DNA from: Oscillospiraceae bacterium | Lineage (GTDB): Bacteria; Bacillota; Clostridia; Oscillospirales; Ruminococcaceae | Assembly (NCBI GenBank): GCA_021201135.1 | Contig: JAJQGT010000030.1 | Coordinates: 62,001 to 126,000 of the forward strand | Direction of reading: 5' to 3' | Length of the DNA: 64,000 bases | In this document: one piece after another, positions 17,917 through 26,847 of the stretch | How positions within the stretch are numbered: position 1 is the first letter of the stretch | Layout: each line of letters begins with the position of its first letter | Made by a program: the position numbers and the translations under genes | The notes under the pieces: model-generated | Told to the model about the DNA's origin: nothing | Seen by the model: only the letters and a program-made list of their open reading frames with translations | The model's database searches: none

Positions 17917-19581
17917 TTACTTTATGTTGATAATCGCGCCCTTGTCGGCGGATGAAACCATCTTAGCGTATCTCTTCAAGTATCCGCTCAGGTTATCATT
18001 TGTCTTCAAGACGTCGGTCTTGCGTCTCTCCTTGAGCTCTTCATCACTTACTTCGAGATGAATCTTGTGCTCAGGGATGTTTATAGAAATCATGTCGCCT
18101 TCGTGAATATAGGCGATAGTGCCGCCGTTTGCCGCCTCGGGCGAAACGTGACCGATTGCGGCGCCTCTGGTAGCTCCCGAGAAGCGTCCGTCAGTGATGA
18201 GGGCGACTTCCTTATCGAGACCGGCACCGGCTATAGCCGAAGTCGGAGAAAGCATTTCTCTCATGCCGGGTCCGCCTGCAGGTCCCTCATAACGGATGAC
18301 TACAACGTCTCCCGGCTTGATGCCGCCGGCATAGATTACACTAATGCACTCTTCCTCACTGTTGAAGACTCTTGCGGGTCCGCGATGGACGAGCATTTCG
18401 GGGGCAACTGCACTTCTCTTGACGACACAGCCGTTTTCGGCAACGTTGCCGAAGAGAACTGCGATTCCTCCGGTCTGGCTGTAGGGGTTATCTATGTCAC
18501 GGATAACCGTGTTGTCGAGATTCTCGACATCTGCTATATTTTCACCCAAAGTCTTGCCCGTGCAGGTCATGACGTCGGTGGTGATTAAATTCTTCTTTGC
18601 GAGCTCCTTGAGGACGGCATAGACGCCGCCCGCCTCGTTCAGGTCTTCCATATAGGTCGGTCCCGCCGGCGCCAGATGGCAGAGGTTCGGGGTTCTCTCG
18701 CTTATCTCGTTTACGAGAGGGAGATTGAATTCAACGTCGCACTCGTTGGCGATTGCCGGAAGGTGGAGCATCGAGTTGGTGGAGCATCCGAGCGCCATGT
18801 CGGCGGTGAGTGCGTTATAGATAGCTTCCTTGGTCATGATATCTCTTGCACGGATATTCTTTCTGACTAACTCCATAACCTGCATACCGGCTCTCTTTGC
18901 AAGGTCGATTCTTGCCGAATATGCCGCAGGGATTGTGCCGTTGCCTCTAAGTCCCATGCCCATAACCTCGGTCAGGCAGTTCATAGAGTTTGCGGTGTAC
19001 ATGCCGGAGCATGAGCCGCATGAAGGGCATGCCTTCATTTCGTATTCACGGAGCTTTTCTGCGGACATTTTTCCTGCCGAATATGCTCCTACCGCCTCGA
19101 ACATGCTTGAGAGGCTGGTCTTGTGACCGTCTACGTGACCGGCGAGCATAGGTCCGCCCGAAACGAAAATAGTCGGCAGGTTAAGTCTTGCCGCCGCCAT
19201 GAGAAGTCCGGGGACGTTCTTGTCGCAGTTAGGGATCATGACGAGTCCGTCAAAGCCGTGAGCCTTGACCATAGCTTCGGTCGAATCGGTGATGAGATCT
19301 CTTGTTACGAGGGAGTACTTCATGCCCTCGTGACCCATCGCAATACCGTCGCAGACTGCGATTGCGGGGAATACAATCGGGGTTCCTCCTGCCATTGCAA
19401 CGCCAATCTTGACGGCTTCCGTAATCTTATCCAAATTCATATGCCCCGGGACAATTTCATTATAGGAGCTTACTATACCGATAAGAGGGCGATTTAATTC
19501 CTCCTCGGTGAGTCCCAGAGCGTTATAAAGGGAGCGGTGAGGTGCATTCTCAAAGCCGTCCACAATTCTATCTTTAACCAT
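17917..19581 (-). CDS. ilvD: Dihydroxy-acid dehydratase
   Basis: Makes 2-keto-isovalerate and 2-keto-3-methylvalerate, the last common step of branched-chain synthesis. 554 residues from the ATG at 19581, which has AAGGAG 8 bases upstream; an ATG at 19602 lies upstream of that site and is rejected. Cluster ligands appear in [11 protein letters not shown] near 115 and [19 protein letters not shown] near 185. The C-terminal lysine-region [19 protein letters not shown] is present. Confidence 0.96.
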   Translation of the reverse strand: MVKDRIVDGFENAPHRSLYNALGLTEEELNRPLIGIVSSYNEIVPGHMNLDKITEAVKIGVAMAGGTPIVFPAIAVCDGIAMGHEGMKYSLVTRDLITDSTEAMVKAHGFDGLVMIPNCDKNVPGLLMAAARLNLPTIFVSGGPMLAGHVDGHKTSLSSMFEAVGAYSAGKMSAEKLREYEMKACPSCGSCSGMYTANSMNCLTEVMGMGLRGNGTIPAAYSARIDLAKRAGMQVMELVRKNIRARDIMTKEAIYNALTADMALGCSTNSMLHLPAIANECDVEFNLPLVNEISERTPNLCHLAPAGPTYMEDLNEAGGVYAVLKELAKKNLITTDVMTCTGKTLGENIADVENLDNTVIRDIDNPYSQTGGIAVLFGNVAENGCVVKRSAVAPEMLVHRGPARVFNSEEECISVIYAGGIKPGDVVVIRYEGPAGGPGMREMLSPTSAIAGAGLDKEVALITDGRFSGATRGAAIGHVSPEAANGGTIAYIHEGDMISINIPEHKIHLEVSDEELKERRKTDVLKTNDNLSGYLKRYAKMVSSADKGAIINIK

Positions 19582-19667
19582 AGGTGAATCTCCTTGTATC
19601 ATAAATATAGAGGCGACCCCACTGCTCCCTTGAGAGCAATGGAGCCGTCAGAAATTTTAACCGAAAA

Positions 19668-20708
<1,041 letters not shown>

Positions 20709-20732
20709 CTATATTTTTATTTGCCATTTGGG

Positions 20733-21260
20733 TCAGATAAATTCGTCCGGGTTAAGCCCTTCGAGCATGTTTGATGAGCCCTTCTGAAGTGCTACAACAC
20801 CGGTGCGGCAGAGCTCGACGATGCCGAGTTCTCTTACCATTTCGATGAATGCGTCAAGCTTGTCGGTGGTTCCCGTAACCTCGATGCTGAGGGTATCGAC
20901 GGAATAGTCGACAATCTTTGCCTTGAATATGTCGAGAGCCGAGAGAAGTCTCTGGTGGTTCTCGGGGTCGTTGCGGACCTTTACGAGCATCAGCTCACGC
21001 TGAAGTGCCTTCGAATCCTCGATATACTCGACCTTCTTGACATTAAAGAGCTTACGAAGCTGATTAATCATCTGGTCTCTTGCATAGCCGTCGCCGCTCA
21101 TGGTGATGGTTATACGGGAGTATTCCGGGGACTCGGTGACGCCTACGGTCAGTGAGTCGATATTGAAGCCCCTGCGGGTGAACATGCTCGTGACTCTTGA
21201 GAGAACGCCGAACTTGTTTTCAACATATACCGCTATAACAAATCTTGATTCCTTTGCCAC
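20733..21260 (-). CDS. ilvH: Acetolactate synthase small (regulatory) subunit
   Basis: Regulatory partner of IlvB carrying feedback inhibition by branched-chain amino acids. 175 residues. An ACT domain occupies about 7-80 (YVENKFGVLSRVTSMFTRRGFNIDSLTVG), and the C-terminal half is the conserved IlvH domain (VRELGIVELCRTGVVALQKG). Starts 3 bases after ilvB ends. Confidence 0.96.
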   Translation of the reverse strand: MAKESRFVIAVYVENKFGVLSRVTSMFTRRGFNIDSLTVGVTESPEYSRITITMSGDGYARDQMINQLRKLFNVKKVEYIEDSKALQRELMLVKVRNDPENHQRLLSALDIFKAKIVDYSVDTLSIEVTGTTDKLDAFIEMVRELGIVELCRTGVVALQKGSSNMLEGLNPDEFI

Positions 21261-21262
21261 GA

Positions 21263-22939
21263 TTACTCCCCCTTTGCCTTGGCTTCAACTATGATGTCTT
21301 CGATTGCTCCTCCGGGAGGAAGCATGGGAAGAACGGACTCGTCCATGTCAATTCTGCAGTCGATAAGCGTTACGCAGTCACTGTCGTATGCCTTCCGGAA
21401 CTCCTTACGGAATTTCTCGGGTGTGTCGCACATAACGCCCTTCGCTCCGAACGCCTCTGCAAGCTTTACAAAGTCGGTCTGGCGGTTAAGAGTGGTGTTC
21501 GAGTAGTGGTGATTATAGAAGAGTGTCTGCCACTGGCGAACCATTCCGAGAGTGCCGTTGTTCATAAGAACTATCGTGAGCGAAACGTGAGTATTGACCG
21601 CCGTGCAAAGCTCGTTCAGATTCATTCCGAAGCTTCCGTCGCCGGTGATTAAGACTGTCTTGTTGCCGGTTCCGACGCATGCGCCGATTGCGGCTCCCAT
21701 TCCGAAGCCCATCGTTCCCAAGCCGCCGCTCGATACAATCTTACGGGGCTTCTGGAAGTTGATGTACTGGCAAGCCCACATCTGGTGCTGACCGACGTCG
21801 GTTGCGACGATGGTGTCGGCATCCTTGATTTCGTTTATGGTCTCCATGACGACGTGAGGCGTCAAGCCCTTATCCTCCGGCATATAGGATTTCTCAAGGC
21901 GCTTGAGCTCCTTGATGTGTGCCATCCAGTCGGGGTTCTTCCTCTGTTCAACTCCGTCGATAATCTTTCGGAGTGAAATCGAGATATCTCCGCAGACGCC
22001 GACGTTGGCGGGAATGTTCTTGTTGATTTCCGCAAAGTCGAGGTCGATATGGATAATCGACGCGCCTTTTGCGAATCGAGACTTATCGCCGGTCGCTCTG
22101 TCGCTGAAACGTGTGCCGATTGCGATTATTACGTCGGCGTCGTTACTGGCGACAGAAGAAGCATAGTGCCCGTGCATGCCCTGCATTCCGAGGAATCTTT
22201 CATAGTCCGTCGGGATTGCGGCAAGACCCATCAGCGAGCATCCGATGACTGCGTCAATCTTCTCGGCAAGTTCACGAACCAGGTCGTAGGTCTTCGAGCC
22301 GATGACACCGCCGCCGATGTGGATATACGGGCGGGACTTTGTGTTTATAAGCTTGATAGCCGCCTCGATGTCCTCATCATTGGGTGCGGGGTTCGGGAAC
22401 TTCTCAACAATCGGCTGGGGCTCATAGTCCGCAACAGCCGTCTGGATGTCCTTCGGGATATCTATGAGAACCGGTCCCGGTCGACCCGACTTTGCAATCT
22501 TGAATGCAAGGCGAATCTGGTCTGCGAGCTGATTTACGTTATGGACGAAGAAATTATGCTTTGTAATAGGGAGGGTTATGCCGGTGATGTCGATCTCCTG
22601 GAAGCTGTCCCTGCCGATAAGGCTCTGGGGCACGTTACCTGTGATTGCGACCATCGGAACAGAGTCGAGCATAGCCGTCGCGATACCTGTTACAAGGTTC
22701 GTGGCGCCCGGTCCCGAGGTGGCGATTACAACTCCGACCTTTCCGGTGGCTCTTGAATAGCCGTCGGCGGCATGGGATGCGCCCTGCTCATGAGCGGTAA
22801 GGATATGATTTATTCTGCCCTGAGCATCATAAATGGCGTCGTAGATATTGAGTACCTGTCCGCCCGGGTAGCCGAATACATCGGTTACGCCCTGCTCAAT
22901 CAGGGTTTCTATTACAATCTGCGCTCCTGTCATTTTCAT
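21263..22939 (-). CDS. ilvB: Acetolactate synthase large subunit
   Basis: Thiamine-diphosphate enzyme condensing pyruvate with pyruvate or 2-ketobutyrate. 558 residues. Catalytic Glu in the TAHEQGASHAADGYSR segment near 50, cofactor motif GDGSFGMNLNELCTAVNTHVSLTIVLMNN near 440-470. Second gene of the operon, 17 bases after leuA, and paired with the regulatory subunit. Confidence 0.97.
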   Translation of the reverse strand: MKMTGAQIVIETLIEQGVTDVFGYPGGQVLNIYDAIYDAQGRINHILTAHEQGASHAADGYSRATGKVGVVIATSGPGATNLVTGIATAMLDSVPMVAITGNVPQSLIGRDSFQEIDITGITLPITKHNFFVHNVNQLADQIRLAFKIAKSGRPGPVLIDIPKDIQTAVADYEPQPIVEKFPNPAPNDEDIEAAIKLINTKSRPYIHIGGGVIGSKTYDLVRELAEKIDAVIGCSLMGLAAIPTDYERFLGMQGMHGHYASSVASNDADVIIAIGTRFSDRATGDKSRFAKGASIIHIDLDFAEINKNIPANVGVCGDISISLRKIIDGVEQRKNPDWMAHIKELKRLEKSYMPEDKGLTPHVVMETINEIKDADTIVATDVGQHQMWACQYINFQKPRKIVSSGGLGTMGFGMGAAIGACVGTGNKTVLITGDGSFGMNLNELCTAVNTHVSLTIVLMNNGTLGMVRQWQTLFYNHHYSNTTLNRQTDFVKLAEAFGAKGVMCDTPEKFRKEFRKAYDSDCVTLIDCRIDMDESVLPMLPPGGAIEDIIVEAKAKGE

Positions 22940-22956
22940 ATATGTAAATTCCTCCT

Positions 22957-24630
22957 TTAGTTCTCAGAATGGTCAAGAAGCCTGTTCACTGCACTGACCA
23001 AGGCATATATCGACGAAACGATGATGTCGCTGTCGATTCCGGCACCCCATTCGAGCTTGCCTTCTGCGTCCTTGATTCCGACATAGGAAGCCGCCTTGGC
23101 GTTCGAGCTCACCTCGAGTGCGTGCTCGGTGTATGTATCGAGTATATAGATGTTTCCGACGGCGTTCTTGATTGCGTTGCTGACGGCATCGAGCCGTCCG
23201 TTGCCGAATGCGGTTTCAATCCGTGTCTCACCGTTATATTCAATGGTCACCGTTGCGGTTATGCCGTTCGGTTCCTGCTTGAAGTGAGCTTCGGGGACTT
23301 TTAAGTGAGTCTCGATATTGACAAAGTCACTCTTAAAGATATCGTAAACCTCGTCGGGCTGGAGTTCCTTATGTGCATGGGTGGAAATGCTCTTGACGTG
23401 ATAAGCAAACGCCGCACGCATCTTGGGAGGCAATATGTGGGAGTATCTTGTCTCGAGTACATATCCGATTCCGCCGCCGCCCGACTGGGAATTGATTCTG
23501 ATGACGTCTGCCTCGTAGACCCTGCCGACATCGGTCGGATCAATCGGGAGGTAAGGAACCGTCCATACTCCGCAGTTGTGCTCTTCGCGGTACTTCATGC
23601 CCTTCGCAATAGCGTCCTGATGCGAGCCGCTGAACGCCGCAAATACGAGCTGTCCCGAATAGGGCTGTCTTTCGTAGACGTGCATTCTCGTTACTCTCTC
23701 ATAGACCTCGGTGATTGCAGGGAGGTCGGAGAAATCGAGCTCCGGGTCGACGCCCTGGGAGTACATATTGAGTGCCAAGGTGATGATGTCGACGTTGCCG
23801 GTTCTCTCGCCGTTGCCGAAGAGCGTGCCTTCGATTCTGTCGGCTCCCGCAAGGAGTCCCATCTCGCTGTCTGCGATGGCACAACCACGGTCGTTATGCG
23901 GGTGAAGAGAAACCACTATATTATCTCTATAGTTGAGATTTTTGCACATGTATTCAATCTGGCTCGCATAGATATGCGGCATCGAGTGCGAAACCGTCAC
24001 GGGGAAATTATAGATGACTTTATTCGTAGGTGAAGGCTTCCAGACCTCGGAGACTGCGTTGCAGACCTCGAGCGAGAATTCCGGCTCGGCACCCGTGAAG
24101 CTTTCGGGGGAATATTCGAACATGATGTTGCCGCTCATCTTTTCCTTGTATTCAAGGCAGAGCTTTGCGCCCGAAACGGCAATCTCTTTTATTTCTTCTT
24201 TGCTCTTCTTGAAGACCTGTTCTCTCTGGGCTACCGAAACCGAATTGTAAAGATGCACTATGGCGTTCTTGGCGCCGTCGATAGCTTCGAAGGTCTTCTT
24301 GATGATGTGCTCACGTGACTGGGTAAGAACCTGAATCGTAACGTCGTCGGGAATGAGATTGTTCTCGATAAGAGCACGGCAGAGCTCATATTCCGTCTCG
24401 CTTGCGGCAGGGAAACCGATTTCGATTTCCTTGAAGCCTATCTTCACAAGAAGGTCGAAGAATTCAAGCTTCTCCTCAAGGCTCATCGGAACGACCAGCG
24501 CCTGATTGCCGTCTCTTAGGTCAACACTGCACCACACCGGCGCCTTGTCGACGTATTCCTTATTGATCCAGTCGTTTGTCATGTTCTTCGGCAGAAAATA
24601 CTGCCGGATGTACTTTTCGTATCCCTTCAT
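22957..24630 (-). CDS. leuA: 2-isopropylmalate synthase, LeuA2 type
   Basis: Commits 2-keto-isovalerate to leucine by condensation with acetyl-CoA. 557 residues, the long yeast-like LeuA2 form. Metal and substrate residues are in WCSVDLRDGNQALVVPMS near 33-50, and HPHNDRGCAIADSE near 240 carries the two metal-binding His. The C-terminal 130 residues are the leucine-sensing LeuA regulatory domain. First gene of the operon, following the T-box leader, so controlled both by charging of leucine tRNA and by product binding. Confidence 0.97.
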   Translation of the reverse strand: MKGYEKYIRQYFLPKNMTNDWINKEYVDKAPVWCSVDLRDGNQALVVPMSLEEKLEFFDLLVKIGFKEIEIGFPAASETEYELCRALIENNLIPDDVTIQVLTQSREHIIKKTFEAIDGAKNAIVHLYNSVSVAQREQVFKKSKEEIKEIAVSGAKLCLEYKEKMSGNIMFEYSPESFTGAEPEFSLEVCNAVSEVWKPSPTNKVIYNFPVTVSHSMPHIYASQIEYMCKNLNYRDNIVVSLHPHNDRGCAIADSEMGLLAGADRIEGTLFGNGERTGNVDIITLALNMYSQGVDPELDFSDLPAITEVYERVTRMHVYERQPYSGQLVFAAFSGSHQDAIAKGMKYREEHNCGVWTVPYLPIDPTDVGRVYEADVIRINSQSGGGGIGYVLETRYSHILPPKMRAAFAYHVKSISTHAHKELQPDEVYDIFKSDFVNIETHLKVPEAHFKQEPNGITATVTIEYNGETRIETAFGNGRLDAVSNAIKNAVGNIYILDTYTEHALEVSSNAKAASYVGIKDAEGKLEWGAGIDSDIIVSSIYALVSAVNRLLDHSEN

Positions 24631-24965
24631 AAAACTCCTTCCTGCGTTTGGGTATAAAAAAATCTTTCACCCAAAACAGCTTTGCCTTTTCGGCTCGTGC
24701 TACTGTGTAGGATAAAAGAGACGAAGTTATAGTATTCTCCGCGGTACCACTCTTTTTGACTCGATTTCGCAAGAAACCGATTCCACCTCATTTCGCGTCA
24801 ACCAACGCGACCGCCCTTTAACGGGAGCACCCGTTCAAACCTACTCGTTGCCTTTCAGCCGAAAGCTCAGGGATGAGTTATACCAAAGACCCGTTACCGC
24901 CTTTCACCGACCGGCGGCTCTCTTATAACGGAGAGGATGGCTTTGTTCCCGTCAACGCCTTTTCA
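24631..24965 (-). promoter_or_regulatory. Leucine T-box riboswitch leader of the leu-ilv operon
   Basis: RNA element that senses uncharged tRNA. The T-box core GAGTGGTACCGCGG is at 24739-24752 (minus strand), and upstream lies a long stem I whose specifier loop reads AA-CTC-ATCC with the codon CTC (Leu) at 24875-24877. Paired segments AAAAGAG/CTCTTTT around the core fit the antiterminator. I could not find an ordinary terminator with a trailing U-run: the seven U at 24656-24662 sit in the loop of a TTTGGGT/ACCCAAA hairpin just before the ribosome site, so control could be partly translational. Leucine specificity is read from the specifier, not tested. Confidence 0.9.
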
Positions 24966-24968
24966 ACT

Positions 24969-24997
24969 ATAATAACTTATCTCGTCGCAAATGTCAA
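24969..24997 (-). promoter_or_regulatory. Promoter of the T-box controlled leu-ilv operon
   Basis: Minus strand TTGACA (24992-24997), 17-base spacer, TATTAT (24969-24974). Transcription should begin near 24962, right at the start of the T-box leader. It is divergent from the PHP gene promoter 46 bases away. Confidence 0.85.
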
Positions 24998-25042
24998 GCA
25001 CTTTTTTAAATTTTTTCAAAACCCGTTTGCACAATGCGATTA

Positions 25043-25071
25043 TTGACTTTATGCGAAATAGAGGATATAAT
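25043..25071 (+). promoter_or_regulatory. Promoter of the PHP-GT2-YfhO genes
   Basis: TTGACT (25043-25048), 17-base spacer, perfect TATAAT (25066-25071), 35 bases upstream of the PHP start codon. Confidence 0.8.
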
Positions 25072-25105
25072 ATAATGCGTTATTATTGAACGTTGGGGTG
25101 CAAAA

Positions 25106-25903
25106 ATGGAATTATACAAATACGAAACGCATCTCCACACCTCTCAGGGCTCGCTTTGCGCTTGCTGTAGCGGTGCCGAGCAGGCGGAGAATCTGAAAAG
25201 ATGCGGATATACGGGAATGTTCGTCACCGACCACTTCTTCGGCGGCAACACCGCCGTCGACAGGCGTCTGCCTTGGGACGTGAAGATTCATCTCTTCTGC
25301 CAGGGCTATGAAGACGCAAAGAAAAAAGGCGACGAAATCGGGCTTCAGGTCTTCTTCGGCTGGGAATACGCCTACAGAGGGACGGAACTTCTGACCTATG
25401 GGCTCGACAAGCAGTTTCTACTCGACCACCCGGAGCTTGACAATATGGAGCTTCCGGCTTACTGCGATTTGGTTCACTCCTGCGGCGGTTTCGTCGTTCA
25501 CGCTCACCCGTTCAGGGAAGCGGGGTATCTCGACACGATAAGGCTCTTCCCGCGAAAGGTTGACGGAGTTGAGGCGGTCAACGCTTCGCACCGCGACCCC
25601 GAATTCGACAGGCGCGCAAGGATGTATGCCGAGGCTTACAACCTTCCGACGTCGGGCGGCTCGGACACACACGCCACATGGAGCTACCCCGGAGGGGGAA
25701 TCGTCCTCGAGAAGCCCCTCAAGGACCCACATGACTATCTTAAAAGGCTTCAGAACGACGAAATTACGGCGATACTCGAAGCCACAAATAAATACATGTC
25801 TGAGCAACCGAGCGGCGACGTCTTCAGCACCTGCAAGCGACCGGACATTTCAATCCTGCCGGAAGAGCAGAGAAGAAAAGCCGAAGAATTTTACGGAAAA
25901 TAA
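25106..25903 (+). CDS. PHP-domain metal-dependent phosphoesterase
   Basis: Soluble hydrolase of the PHP superfamily, 265 residues. Metal ligands are visible as ETHLHTSQGS at 7-16, VTDHF near 45, HAHPF near 131 and GGSDTHA near 188-194, together the usual four PHP motifs. Substrate unknown (relatives act on phosphate esters or nucleic acids). First gene of a plus-strand unit, 20 bases before the glycosyltransferase gene. Confidence 0.85.
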   Translation: MELYKYETHLHTSQGSLCACCSGAEQAENLKRCGYTGMFVTDHFFGGNTAVDRRLPWDVKIHLFCQGYEDAKKKGDEIGLQVFFGWEYAYRGTELLTYGLDKQFLLDHPELDNMELPAYCDLVHSCGGFVVHAHPFREAGYLDTIRLFPRKVDGVEAVNASHRDPEFDRRARMYAEAYNLPTSGGSDTHATWSYPGGGIVLEKPLKDPHDYLKRLQNDEITAILEATNKYMSEQPSGDVFSTCKRPDISILPEEQRRKAEEFYGK

Positions 25904-25923
25904 GAGCTGAAAGGAAGTGCGTC

Positions 25924-26847
25924 ATGCTCTCAGTCATAATCCCCTCTTATAATGAGGAGCAAAATATCCGGAACACCGCCGAAGTTATTTCTCAGGTTCT
26001 TGACGGGAGCGGCATCGACTTCGAGCTCATTTTCCCGGACGACGGATCAAAAGATAACACATGGCGGGAAATTGTTCTCGCTCACGAAAAGGACCCGAGG
26101 GTTTCGGGGCTTCGGTTCTCCCGCAATTTCGGCAAGGAAAGCGCCATCTGGGCTGGACTTGAAGCGGCGAAGGGCGACTGTGCCGTCGTTATCGACTGCG
26201 ATTTACAGCACCCGCCGAAGGTCATCCCCGAGATGTATAAGATGTGGCAGAACGGTGCCGAGGTTGTCGAGGGGAAGAAATCCTCCCGGGGCAAGGAAAG
26301 CGGCATCTACAAAGCCTTCTCGAAGCTGTTCTATAAGCTGATTGCATCGGCTTCGGGAATTGACATGGCGGACACCTCCGACTTCAAGCTTCTCGACCGA
26401 AAAGTTATCAATGCGATCCTCTCGATGCAGGAAAGGACGACTTTCTTCAGAGCGCTTTCCGGCTGGGTTGGCTTTAAATCCGAAAGCATCACCTACGACG
26501 TTGAGGAGCGAGCCTACGGCGAACGAAAATGGACGCCGAAAATGCTCATCAAGTACGCAGTCAGGAACCTTATGGCGTTTACGTCGGTGCCGTTGTATAT
26601 TTCGGGCTTCTTGGGCGGGGTTATCTCGGTAATCTCGGTAGTGCTGTTTATTTTGAAGTGCTGTGGCGTTAGCTTGGGGAGCTTCGGTGGCTCACAGATA
26701 CTCTTGCTACTGACAGGCGGACTGATTCTCATATGTCTTTCGATTATCGGAAGGTATCTCGCACAGATTTACGAGGAAATCAAGCACCGACCGAAATATA
26801 TCATTTCTGACCAAATAAAATCTCAGGGAGGTTCTCATGACAGATAA
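25924..26847 (+). CDS. Polyprenyl-phosphate glycosyltransferase, GT2, CsbB/GtrB-like
   Basis: Transfers a sugar from a nucleotide donor to undecaprenyl phosphate on the cytoplasmic face. 307 residues: GT2 catalytic domain at 1-230 (IIPSYNEEQNI, nucleotide-binding DDGSKDNT, catalytic CDLQHPP near 96-102), then two C-terminal membrane helices (about 230-290). It overlaps the YfhO gene by 11 bases. In Bacillus subtilis the CsbB-YfhO pair glycosylates lipoteichoic acid, so the same role is likely here, though no GtcA-type flippase is next to it. Confidence 0.88.
   Translation: MLSVIIPSYNEEQNIRNTAEVISQVLDGSGIDFELIFPDDGSKDNTWREIVLAHEKDPRVSGLRFSRNFGKESAIWAGLEAAKGDCAVVIDCDLQHPPKVIPEMYKMWQNGAEVVEGKKSSRGKESGIYKAFSKLFYKLIASASGIDMADTSDFKLLDRKVINAILSMQERTTFFRALSGWVGFKSESITYDVEERAYGERKWTPKMLIKYAVRNLMAFTSVPLYISGFLGGVISVISVVLFILKCCGVSLGSFGGSQILLLLTGGLILICLSIIGRYLAQIYEEIKHRPKYIISDQIKSQGGSHDR

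Noticed and set aside
19603-19667. Riboswitch or promoter between ilvC and ilvD
   Set aside because: Only a weak GCTCC/GGGAGC pairing without T-run or promoter boxes; most likely a plain intercistronic stretch.
25025-25033. Operator TTTGCACAA in front of the PHP gene
   Set aside because: Matches a half-site of the importer operator but has no inverted partner, so chance is likely.
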